Shown here in pieces: positions 1 to 5,803 of a DNA stretch of 5,803 nt. The DNA is taken from contig CAMBLP010000134.1 in the NCBI GenBank assembly GCA_945868195.1, positions 1 to 5,803 on the forward strand. The letters are read 5' to 3'. The notes beneath the pieces were generated by a model. That model was not told the origin of the DNA and searched no databases. It was given only the letters and a program-made list of their open reading frames with translations. The translations under genes and the position numbers were made by a program. Each line of letters starts with the position of its first letter. The first letter of the stretch is position 1. Source of the stretch: Bordetella parapertussis. Its GTDB lineage: Bacteria > Pseudomonadota > Gammaproteobacteria > Burkholderiales > Burkholderiaceae_B.

Positions 1-1107
1 GGCGACTTTGGCGCCGAGGTGGTCAAGATCGAAGCGCCCGGCAAGGGCGATCCCTTGCGTGGCTGGGCAGTCGAAAAAAAAGAGTTTTGGTGGAAGGTCT
101 ACGCTCGCAATAAAAAGAGCATGACCTTGAACCTGTCTGTTCAAGAAGGCCGGGACATCTTGCTCGAGATGATTCCGCATTTCGATGTGATGATTGAGGG
201 CTTCGTGCCCGGCAAGCTTGAAAGCTGGGGGCTTTCTCCCGAGGTCTTACTCAAGCTCAATCCCGGACTGGTGTTGGTACGCGCCTCAGGTTGGGGGCAG
301 ACGGGTCCTTATAGTTCTCGCCCCGGCTTTGGTACATTGATTGAATCAATGAGTGGTTTCGCACACATGACAGGTATGCCGGATGGCCCTCCGACTTTGC
401 CGCCACTGCCGCTTGCGGACATGACCACGGCTTTGTACGGTACGTCCGCCACCATGTTTGCGCTGTTTAGTCGCGAACGCCATGGCGGTCGAGGACAAGT
501 GATCGATTTGTCGATTTATGAGTCGATGATTTCCATTCTCGGACCTGCGGCGGCCGAGTATCAGCATTGTGGTGTGATTCAACAGCGCCGCGGCAATCGT
601 GCCCCAACCAACGCGCCTCGCAACACCTATCAGAGCGCGGATGGTAAGTGGATCGCAATGTCAGCGGCCACCCAGTCGATGGCAGAAAAGACGATGCGCG
701 CGATTGGTCGTCCAGAGATGATTGACGATCCCCGCTTTAAGACCAACGAACAGCGCATCATCAACGTCGAAGCGTTGGATGAGGCGATACAAGCTGAAAT
801 CAGCAAGTTTAGCCAAGCCGATATGTTGGTACGCTTTCACCAAGCTGGGGTCACTGCAGCACCAGTCTATGACATCGAGCAGTTGTTGGCCGATGATCAT
901 GTCCAAAAACGCGAGGTGATTGTCGAGGTGCCTGATGACGATTTGGGTACTGTCAAAATGCACAATATCATTCCCAGACTTTCCGGGACACCAGGTCAAA
1001 TTCGCTCGACCGGGCCGGCGTTGAATCAGCATGGCGACGAGGTGCTACGCTCGATTGGTTTTAGTGAGGAACGGATTGCAGCGGCTAAGGCTAAGGGGTT
1101 GTTTTAA
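1..1107 (+). CDS. Family III CoA-transferase (CaiB/BaiF type), 5' partial
   Basis: This probably moves coenzyme A from an acyl-CoA donor to a carboxylic acid in the cytoplasm. The reading frame is open from base 1 (GDFGAEVVKIEAPG), so the gene begins outside the window. That motif normally lies about 25-30 residues from the N-terminus, so only that much should be missing from a protein of about 395 residues. Family marks are the near-N-terminal GDFGAEVVKIE block, the ASGWGQTGPYSSRPGFG block (bases ~286-330), and GQVIDLSIYES, whose Asp at 505-507 matches the catalytic aspartate that forms the acyl anhydride in family III enzymes. The C-terminal part (PRLSGTPGQIRSTGPALNQHGDEVL) is also typical. 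The acid substrate cannot be read from the sequence; formate, oxalate, succinate, carnitine and mesaconate are all handled by relatives. Its last 17 bp overlap the end of the opposing MFS gene. Family call is firm, substrate unknown. Confidence 0.93.
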   Translation, partial: GDFGAEVVKIEAPGKGDPLRGWAVEKKEFWWKVYARNKKSMTLNLSVQEGRDILLEMIPHFDVMIEGFVPGKLESWGLSPEVLLKLNPGLVLVRASGWGQTGPYSSRPGFGTLIESMSGFAHMTGMPDGPPTLPPLPLADMTTALYGTSATMFALFSRERHGGRGQVIDLSIYESMISILGPAAAEYQHCGVIQQRRGNRAPTNAPRNTYQSADGKWIAMSAATQSMAEKTMRAIGRPEMIDDPRFKTNEQRIINVEALDEAIQAEISKFSQADMLVRFHQAGVTAAPVYDIEQLLADDHVQKREVIVEVPDDDLGTVKMHNIIPRLSGTPGQIRSTGPALNQHGDEVLRSIGFSEERIAAAKAKGLF

Positions 1108-2326
1108 CACCTCGATTTACAAAGCCGCTGGTAATCAGGGTGAGGGCGATGAGGGTGGCTGAAAGCCAGCAGATAAATTGAAAGCCTTTCAGAAAGGCGC
1201 TATCCATGCTGAGGCCTGCGGTGAGCGCCTCCAGGCGGACTTGTTCTAGCAACCACAGCCATAATATTGCCGCGCTGACCACGCCAATGGTCCGGGTAAA
1301 CACCGTCAGTCCACCCGCAACCCCGCGGGCTTGAATGGGTAAGGTTCTGACGACCCAGTCTGAGTAAGACACTTGAAACAAACCCAGACCTGTGCCGTGT
1401 ATGAAGACGGCACCAAAGAGCAGTGGTAAAGCGATATCGATAGGCCAAAAGGCCGTCATTACGAGTCCTGTCACGCATAGCCAGCCCGCGAGAAGTGCCG
1501 CGCGATTTGTACCGATCTGGCGAGCGATCGTCGCAGCCATCGCAGAGCCGAGGAGTGTCCCCAAGGCCCATGTTGCAAGAACCACACCAGACTCGGTGGG
1601 ACCCCAATGCGCGACTTGTGACAAGTAGTAGGGAACGAGCAGGGGAATCGTAAAGCTTCCCATTTGAACGGCCGCGCTGATGGCATTGATCCAGATGAAA
1701 GGGGGGGACGTTTTGAAAACACCGATTAACAACCAAAACGTTGAGGTGCTCTTTTGGGTGGTCGTTGTGGTTGGACGATGTCGCAGGCGGGCTTGAATGC
1801 GCGGTAAAGCTGCGAGTGCTAACAAGGCCAGGGGCACTCGAAACCAATATACGCCTGGCCACCCCATCAGCGCGATACTGAGGCCGCCCGCGAGCGGTGC
1901 GATCAGACTTGCGATCGAGGTCATACTGCCGTAGGCAGAGAGGGCACGAGTACGGTCGTGTTCGGCGTATAAAAACGTGACGAGCGCGGGTGCGCAAGAG
2001 AGTGTAAGAGCCATGCTGATGCCTTGCAGCACGCGTGCAAAGATCAGCCAGGGGTAGTTTGGTGCGACCGCGCAGAGCGTCAGGGCCACAATGCCCATGA
2101 TGAGGCCTAACCTAAAAACGCGGAGGTGTCCGACTCGGTCGCCGATGGCGCCAAAGCCGATGACCAGGACGCCATAGGTCAGCACATAGCTCAGAGGTAT
2201 CCAACGTATCGCTTGCGTATCGAGCCCAAAGGCTTGTGTAATAGCAGGGAACGCAACATTGACGGAAAAATCGAGCGGTGCGATCGAAGCGCCAAGTCCG
2301 ACAATCAAAAGTGCGAAAATGTTCAA
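1091..2326 (-). CDS. MFS transporter, 12 predicted helices, TTG start
   Basis: This 411-residue inner-membrane protein probably moves a small molecule by proton coupling. About twelve hydrophobic segments are visible: roughly residues 3-24, 41-60, 72-88, 91-113, 131-152, 155-174, then a polar Thr-rich central loop (175-200), then 208-232, 245-265, 275-293, 296-316, 334-358 and 380-401. Between helices 2 and 3 lies motif A (GAIGDRVGHLRV, Asp63 and Arg64). Helix 4 has the motif B arginine (ARVLQG, Arg98). Helix 5 ends in a motif C-like APLAGG (143-148), which points to antiport, perhaps efflux. The LDFSVNVAFPAI block near the N-terminus resembles the DHA drug:proton antiporters, but the substrate is unknown. 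The start is TTG at 2324-2326: an in-frame TAG lies five codons upstream, no other start codon lies between, and AGGA (2337-2340) sits 10 nt away. The protein enters helix 1 almost at once. Confidence 0.9.
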   Translation of the reverse strand: MNIFALLIVGLGASIAPLDFSVNVAFPAITQAFGLDTQAIRWIPLSYVLTYGVLVIGFGAIGDRVGHLRVFRLGLIMGIVALTLCAVAPNYPWLIFARVLQGISMALTLSCAPALVTFLYAEHDRTRALSAYGSMTSIASLIAPLAGGLSIALMGWPGVYWFRVPLALLALAALPRIQARLRHRPTTTTTQKSTSTFWLLIGVFKTSPPFIWINAISAAVQMGSFTIPLLVPYYLSQVAHWGPTESGVVLATWALGTLLGSAMAATIARQIGTNRAALLAGWLCVTGLVMTAFWPIDIALPLLFGAVFIHGTGLGLFQVSYSDWVVRTLPIQARGVAGGLTVFTRTIGVVSAAILWLWLLEQVRLEALTAGLSMDSAFLKGFQFICWLSATLIALTLITSGFVNRGVKTTP

Positions 2327-2350
2327 ACCAGTCTTTTCCTAAGGTGATAC
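2327..2350. promoter_or_regulatory. 24 bp divergent gap with two abutting ribosome binding sites
   Basis: This is the whole space between the MFS gene (minus) and the amidohydrolase gene (plus). The minus strand reads AGGA over 2337-2340, 10 nt before the TTG start. The plus strand reads AAGG over 2341-2344, 6 nt before the GTG start at 2351. The two sites touch without a spare base. In-frame stops lie just upstream of each start (TAG at 2339-2341 on minus, TGA at 2345-2347 on plus), so neither gene can start further out. No promoter fits in the gap, so each must lie inside the opposite gene. The best plus-strand -35-like hexamer I see is TTGACG at 2259-2264, but no good -10 follows it. Confidence 0.7.
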
Positions 2351-3619
2351 GTGAGAATAGTCGATCAACTCCATCTGCAGGCTCAAACATTGTTCGATGC
2401 GTTGCGTCAGGGCAGTCTAGACCATGTCCGCGGAGGCGTCACGCGGGATACGTATGGGGCGGGTGAAGCCTTCGCACATGTGTTGCTGGCGCAACATGCG
2501 ACCGAGATTGGTCTAGAGGTGCGGCATGATCACATGCAGAATACCTACATGGTGTTGCCTGGTTCGGATCGCAGCTTGCCTGCGATCGTGATTGGTTCGC
2601 ATCTCGACTCTGTCGCGGGGGGTGGCAATTTTGATGGCGCGGCAGGCGTGGTGGCCGGTCTGATCGCCGTGCAAGCACTTAAGCAGGCGGGCATACAGTT
2701 GCCTTGCGATGTCATGGTGATGGGTGTCCGGGCAGAGGAGAGCATCTGGTTTCAAGTTTCCTACATCGGTAGTCGTGGCGCACTGGGGCGTTTGCAGGCG
2801 GAGGCCTTACAAGCGACGCGGATCGATACTGGGCGCACCTTGGCGCAGCATCTGTCTGAGGCGGGAGGCGATCCCGAGGCGGTCAAGCGCGGCGAAGCAT
2901 TTTTGTCACCCAAGAATGTGCGGGCGTTTATGGAAGTCCATATTGAGCAGGCACCGAGTCTGGCATTGACGGGTTTTCCGATCGCGATTGGTACCGGGGT
3001 ACCTGGCAATTTTCGCTATCCAAAAATACGCATCAAAGGCGAGTACGGTCATGTTGGTTTAGGACGACGCTTTCGGCATGATGCCTCACTTGCGGGGGCA
3101 GATCTTGCGCTCGGGCTTGACGCTTTATGGGTCGAGTGGGAGCGTCAAGGTCGGTTGATGGCCTGTACCGTAGGAGAGTTCCATACCAACGTAGAGCGAC
3201 ATGGTTTAACGGTCGTTCCCGGCGAGTTCTGTATGAGTCTGGATGTAAGGGCCTATGCACAGCCCGATCTCGTGGAGCTAGAGGCAGCTTTTCTTGCGCT
3301 TGTTAAACATGTTGAGAAAAAGCGAGGCGTGACGATTGATCTAGGTCCGCGTGCTAGCGCCGAGGTAGCGCAGGCCGATCCTGCCTTGACGCAACAATTG
3401 AGAGATTGTGCCAAGGCCTTGTCCTTGCCCTGTTGCGATTTACCGAGTCCTGCCTCACATGATTCGGCCGCGTTTTGCGCGGCGGGTATTCCGTTCGGGT
3501 TTATTTTTATTCGCAATCCTAATGGTAGCCACCACCCCGAAGAGGCGATGGCGACAGAGGATTTTATGCTGGCGACAGAAGTGCTGACGCAGTGGTTACT
3601 CAATCAGCAAGGCGCTTAA
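2351..3619 (+). CDS. Zn-dependent amidohydrolase, M20 hydantoinase/carbamoylase family
   Basis: Relatives hydrolyse N-carbamoyl-L-amino acids, N-carbamoyl-beta-alanine or allantoate in the cytoplasm using two metal ions. The 422-residue length is normal for the family. The metal ligands are visible: GSHLDSV (His84, Asp86), GGNFDGAAGV (Asp95), AEE (Glu129/Glu130), MEVHIEQ (His197) and SHDSAAF (His370). His234 in YGHVG lies in the inserted dimerisation domain (about 215-330). The C-terminal block GFIFIRNPNGSHHPEEAM is characteristic. Several motifs differ from the usual carbamoylase form: EESIWF for EEGxRF, SPASHDS for SGAGHDA, and THNV-type N-x-x-N/IPGE replaced by TNVERHGLTVVPGE. Substrate choice may therefore differ. 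The start is GTG at 2351 with AAGG 6 nt upstream and a stop immediately before that, so no longer form is possible. Its TAA shares bases with the opposing gene's stop. Family firm, substrate unknown. Confidence 0.92.
   Translation: MRIVDQLHLQAQTLFDALRQGSLDHVRGGVTRDTYGAGEAFAHVLLAQHATEIGLEVRHDHMQNTYMVLPGSDRSLPAIVIGSHLDSVAGGGNFDGAAGVVAGLIAVQALKQAGIQLPCDVMVMGVRAEESIWFQVSYIGSRGALGRLQAEALQATRIDTGRTLAQHLSEAGGDPEAVKRGEAFLSPKNVRAFMEVHIEQAPSLALTGFPIAIGTGVPGNFRYPKIRIKGEYGHVGLGRRFRHDASLAGADLALGLDALWVEWERQGRLMACTVGEFHTNVERHGLTVVPGEFCMSLDVRAYAQPDLVELEAAFLALVKHVEKKRGVTIDLGPRASAEVAQADPALTQQLRDCAKALSLPCCDLPSPASHDSAAFCAAGIPFGFIFIRNPNGSHHPEEAMATEDFMLATEVLTQWLLNQQGA
3616..3619. other. Shared TTAA: interlocked stop codons of two convergent genes
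   Basis: The plus-strand amidohydrolase ends in TAA at 3617-3619. The minus-strand desuccinylase-like gene ends in TAA read from 3618 to 3616. Both stops come from one palindromic TTAA, so the genes overlap by four bases. There is no spacer, hairpin or T-run on either side that could serve as an intrinsic terminator. Confidence 0.95.
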
Positions 3620-4638
3620 CGTCCTAAACGACCGCCCGCGCGAGCCAGATAAAACCATTCCTGGCCAGGCTGCGATTTGATGTTGGGGAACACAATGAAG
3701 CAGTCCTGTTCCGCGCGTAAAACAGAACCGTCGGCCCGTGTCCCGATGGTTTCCCCTTTTGCGATGGGATCAAAACTTTTCCAGGTTTTTGCAAAAGTAT
3801 CGCTCATGTCAAAGCGATCATAGACATCGTAGAGGCCCAGTACTTGAAAATCATGGGCAGGCTGAGGCATCGGTCCATCAATGAGCCCAAGATAAATTAA
3901 TGTATTGAGAATGGCTTGATACGCGACCTCACGCCCGCCCGCATCGTCGTGCTGACTGCATTCGAGCGTGATAGACCAGCCGCCCGTTGAGCGCATGTAT
4001 TCGGTGGTACCGATACCATAGCGTGTATCGATGTCGACCTCTTTTGCGTTAAAACGACCGGCTTTCACCTCTGCGGTGCGTCGACCAATGCCTTTGGCGT
4101 AGGTATCAAGCCAGCCATATACAAAACGTGAACAGCCAAGTCTCTGGACCAGCGCTTCTTCGATGTCGGCCTGGGCAAAAGGTTCGAGAGCTTCTGTATT
4201 ATTTTTCGGTCCAAACAGTGCAAAGGGCTGAGCACCACTCTGAAAAGAGTGCAGGTCGAGCAGTCCATCATGCTCGGCCAACAGCGGGCACAACCAGTTG
4301 GCGATGTGGTCTTCGTATTGCACGGGCGTATCGGACGGAATCAGCCGACGGTTCAGGTTGCGATCGCCGTTGCGTCGCTGCAGGCGATAGGCTTTAGGAT
4401 TGGTGACGGGGACAAAAGTGACCACACCGCGTTTAAGTTTGAGCTCGCCCGCTTCAAATTGCTTGACCAACCTTTCGATGGCAAAGGTGCCACAGGTCTC
4501 GTTGCCATGCACGGCGGCCGTCACGATTAGACGCGGTCCTTTTAGAGGACTCTGCAGCCTGATTGCCTCAAATGGGCGTTCTTGCTCGACGGCAAGTTGT
4601 TCGGGGAGGGACGTCAGTAAGGAGGAGGGCAAAGACAT
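3616..4638 (-). CDS. Succinylglutamate desuccinylase/aspartoacylase-like M14 metallohydrolase
   Basis: Relatives cleave the amide bond of N-acyl amino acids such as N-succinylglutamate or N-acetylaspartate with one zinc ion. The 340-residue protein has the complete zinc site: VHGNE (His44, Glu47) and LDLHS (His130). TLEC (Glu226) fits the position of the catalytic glutamate. NPKAYRLQRRNGDRNLNRR (80-98) is the typical block whose arginines bind the substrate carboxylate. A C-terminal part from about residue 260, with GETIGTRADGSVLRAEQDC, looks like the small beta domain found in this family. The ATG at 4636-4638 is preceded by AAGG (4647-4650) at 8 nt. No other arginine-succinyltransferase pathway gene is nearby, so I do not call it astE. 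It ends against the amidohydrolase, sharing TTAA, and is divergent from the Bug gene. Family firm, substrate unknown. Confidence 0.92.
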   Translation of the reverse strand: MSLPSSLLTSLPEQLAVEQERPFEAIRLQSPLKGPRLIVTAAVHGNETCGTFAIERLVKQFEAGELKLKRGVVTFVPVTNPKAYRLQRRNGDRNLNRRLIPSDTPVQYEDHIANWLCPLLAEHDGLLDLHSFQSGAQPFALFGPKNNTEALEPFAQADIEEALVQRLGCSRFVYGWLDTYAKGIGRRTAEVKAGRFNAKEVDIDTRYGIGTTEYMRSTGGWSITLECSQHDDAGGREVAYQAILNTLIYLGLIDGPMPQPAHDFQVLGLYDVYDRFDMSDTFAKTWKSFDPIAKGETIGTRADGSVLRAEQDCFIVFPNIKSQPGQEWFYLARAGGRLGR

Positions 4639-4778
4639 CGTCGAAACCTTGGCTAAACGGGTTGAGTGGGCTGGTTTTTAATCTCAGCATGGCACGATTT
4701 TAGATGCATAATGGGTTGGCATGACGAACCTATAAATCATTAGCAATGAGCGCGTCAACGCGCCAAGGAGTAGAGACA
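4639..4778. promoter_or_regulatory. Divergent intergenic region with promoters for both flanking genes
   Basis: This 140 bp region is AT-richer than its surroundings and is the only sizeable gap between genes, so it should carry promoters in both directions. On the plus strand TATAAA at 4731-4736 is the best -10-like hexamer, about 42 nt before the Bug start, but no good -35 lies at the right distance; TTGGCA at 4716-4721 is too close. On the minus strand TAAAAT (4702 to 4697) is a possible -10 about 58 nt before the desuccinylase-like gene, again with no clear -35. GCAT recurs at 4687, 4706 and 4719, and the last of these forms ATGC-N11-GCAT (4704-4722), a possible operator. The individual sites are weak guesses. 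Confidence 0.5.
4750..4763 (+). other. Small GC hairpin just before the Bug gene's ribosome binding site
   Basis: GCGCG (4750-4754), loop TCAA, CGCGC (4759-4763) form a perfect 5 bp stem. It ends one base before the Shine-Dalgarno AAGGAG (4765-4770). If it forms in the leader RNA it could affect ribosome access or mRNA stability. It is short, and chance occurrence in GC-rich DNA is possible. Confidence 0.35.
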
Positions 4779-5741
4779 ATGAAAATAGCAATTAAATTCG
4801 CAGTGGCGTTAGCAGGCTCAGTATTGGCTGTTTCCGCGATCGCGCAGACTTTTCCCGATCGTCCCATTAAATTAGTCGTCCCCTTTCCTCCGGGTGGCGT
4901 GACGGATATTGTGGCGAGAACTCTGTCGGTCAAACTGACTGAGGAGCTGAAACAGCCTGTGATCGTTGAAAATCGCGCGGGGGCGAGTGGCGCGATCGGC
5001 GCCGAGGCTGCGGCGCGCAGCGCACCGGACGGCTATACCTGGTTGATGGGCAACATCAGTACCCTCGCCATCAATCAGTGGACAATGGCCAAACTGAACT
5101 ACAACCCTTCCACTAGTTTTGAGCCGGTCGCGATGGTGGCCGTTCAGCCTCTTTTAGTCGCAGTGAACCCGAAGGTGCCGGTCAACACCTTATCTGAATT
5201 GGTAGCCTTTGCGAAAAAGAATCCTGGAAAATTGAATTATGGCACCGCCGGAAGCTCCATTCATTTAGCCGTGGAATATTTTTCAGGCTTGGCTGGCATC
5301 AAAATGAATCACAGTCCCTACAAGGGAAGCGCGCCCGCGATTACGGATTTATTAGGTGGGCAGATTCAAGTGCTGTTTGATCCATTTTCGAGTATTCATC
5401 CGCAGGTCGCCGCTGGCAAGGTCAAAGCGTTGGCAATTACCACGGCGGATCGTTCTGCTGTGGCCCCTCAGGTTCCCACAGTGATTGAGTTGGGTTTTGC
5501 GGGCTACGATGTCAGTTCGTGGCAAGGCATCGTGGTGCCAGCCGGAACACCTAAAGACATCGTCGTCAAAATGAATGCGGCGATCAACAAGGCCTTGAAG
5601 TCCAAAGAGGTGGTTGATCGCTTTGCGCAGTTCAGCGCGGTGCCGACCAAATGGACACCGCAACAGTTTGGCCAATACATTAGTCAGGAGCAGGTGCGCT
5701 GGAGCAAAGTCGCTAAGGATGCCGGGATCGTTCCCGAGTAA
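4779..5741 (+). CDS. Bug/TctC-family periplasmic substrate-binding protein
   Basis: This is a secreted solute receptor of the tripartite tricarboxylate transporter type; relatives bind carboxylates, amino acids or nicotinamide-like compounds in the periplasm. The 320-residue protein has a clear signal peptide: Lys near the N-terminus, a hydrophobic stretch to about residue 18, and an AIA-Q cleavage site after residue 22. Hallmarks follow in order: FPDRPIKLVVPFPPGGVTD (25-43), VIVENRAGASGAIGAE (61-76), PDGYT (83-87), LNYGTAGSS (152-160) and SPYKGSAPAITDLLGGQ (179-195). ATG 4779 is preferred over the in-frame ATG at 4746 because AAGGAG (4765-4770) sits 8 nt from it and the signal peptide then begins normally. 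No tctA or tctB membrane gene is in the window, which is common for these stand-alone receptors. A strong terminator follows directly, so it is probably transcribed alone. Family firm, ligand unknown. Confidence 0.95.
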   Translation: MKIAIKFAVALAGSVLAVSAIAQTFPDRPIKLVVPFPPGGVTDIVARTLSVKLTEELKQPVIVENRAGASGAIGAEAAARSAPDGYTWLMGNISTLAINQWTMAKLNYNPSTSFEPVAMVAVQPLLVAVNPKVPVNTLSELVAFAKKNPGKLNYGTAGSSIHLAVEYFSGLAGIKMNHSPYKGSAPAITDLLGGQIQVLFDPFSSIHPQVAAGKVKALAITTADRSAVAPQVPTVIELGFAGYDVSSWQGIVVPAGTPKDIVVKMNAAINKALKSKEVVDRFAQFSAVPTKWTPQQFGQYISQEQVRWSKVAKDAGIVPE

Positions 5742-5749
5742 TGCAGAAA

Positions 5750-5787
5750 AAAAAGGGGCCACATGTAAGTGGCCCCTTTTTATTTTT
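5750..5787 (+). terminator. Strong intrinsic terminator after the Bug gene
   Basis: AAAAGGGGCCAC (5751-5762) pairs perfectly with GTGGCCCCTTTT (5769-5780) around a 6-base loop, ATGTAA. One more A-T pair (5750/5781) extends the stem to 13 bp. The run TTTTTATTTTT (5777-5787) follows on the plus strand. The A-run on the left (5747-5754) gives the minus strand a U-run too, so it could also stop a gene arriving from the right. It begins nine bases after the Bug stop codon. Confidence 0.95.
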
Positions 5788-5803
5788 CACCGCAAATGCG
5801 GTG
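5788..5803. other. Second inverted repeat at the window edge
   Basis: CACCGCA (5788-5794) and TGCGGTG (5797-5803) form a 7 bp inverted repeat around AA, directly after the T-run of the terminator. The repeat reaches the last base of the window, so it may be longer. On the minus strand it would be followed by the A/T-rich terminator flank (GAAAAATAAAA), which is not a U-run; on the plus strand what follows is not visible. It could be a second terminator stem, an operator, or chance. Confidence 0.4.

Noticed and set aside
19..21. GTG as the start of the CoA-transferase gene
   Set aside because: The frame is open to base 1 and the six codons before it (GDFGAE) belong to the conserved family motif, so the true start lies outside the window.
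74..81. A8 run in the CoA-transferase gene as a programmed frameshift site
   Set aside because: The frame continues normally through it (VEKKEF) and no alternative frame gives a sensible product.
661..1032. A 123-codon antisense open frame inside the CoA-transferase gene
   Set aside because: It is opposite a well-conserved coding region and its translation shows no recognisable family.
1156..1168. TGGCT-GAA-AGCCA hairpin as a terminator for the CoA-transferase gene
   Set aside because: The stem is only 5 bp, no T-run follows, and it lies in MFS coding sequence.
1200..1997. A 265-codon open frame on the minus strand
   Set aside because: It lies within the MFS gene in another frame on the same strand; the translation is rich in Arg and Ser with no domain pattern.
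3253..3603. A 116-codon antisense open frame in the amidohydrolase gene
   Set aside because: It is Ser/Ala-rich, low in character and opposite conserved catalytic motifs.
4746..4778. Upstream in-frame ATG of the Bug gene, adding 11 residues
   Set aside because: It has no ribosome binding site and would put polar residues before the signal peptide; ATG 4779 has AAGGAG at 8 nt.
4361..4845. GCGATCGC palindromes (near 4361 and 4838) as a dispersed repeat
   Set aside because: Only two full copies, both in coding DNA; related CGATCG words are expected in DNA of this composition.
5352..5762. A 136-codon minus-strand open frame over the end of the Bug gene
   Set aside because: It starts inside the terminator stem and is antisense to conserved Bug sequence; no domain is visible.

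Overview
The window looks like a metabolic stretch of a betaproteobacterial chromosome, most likely Burkholderiales and possibly Alcaligenaceae (Bordetella/Achromobacter-type relatives). The main reasons are a stand-alone Bug/TctC-type periplasmic binding protein, a family greatly expanded in that order, together with a family III CoA-transferase and an M20 amidohydrolase. Composition is moderately GC-rich and looks even across the window. I see no RNA genes, insertion sequences, CRISPR arrays or phage genes. The assignment rests on family recognition and not on a database search.

Five protein genes fill almost all of the window, and their strands alternate without exception. (1) 1-1107, plus: CaiB/BaiF-type CoA-transferase, cut by the window's left edge. 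(2) 1091-2326, minus: a 12-helix MFS transporter from a TTG start, overlapping gene 1 tail to tail by 17 bp. (3) 2351-3619, plus: a Zn-dependent M20 amidohydrolase of the hydantoinase/carbamoylase type from a GTG start, only 24 bp from the start of gene 2. (4) 3616-4638, minus: an M14 succinylglutamate desuccinylase/aspartoacylase-like protein, whose stop codon is interlocked with that of gene 3 in one TTAA. (5) 4779-5741, plus: a Bug-family substrate-binding protein with a signal peptide, closed by a strong intrinsic terminator. The only real intergenic spaces are the 140 bp divergent region at 4639-4778 and the 3' end from 5742.

The products fit the uptake and breakdown of a small organic acid or N-substituted amino acid. 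The Bug protein would bind the ligand in the periplasm, the MFS protein would move a small molecule across the inner membrane, the two metallohydrolases would cleave amide or carbamoyl bonds, and the CoA-transferase would activate a resulting acid. This link is inference from adjacency and chemistry. The alternating strands mean it is not a normal operon, and no regulator is present.

I found no clearly new system. The most unusual feature is the layout: every junction is divergent or convergent, two of them overlap, and one 24 bp gap carries two abutting ribosome binding sites that face outward to two non-ATG starts.
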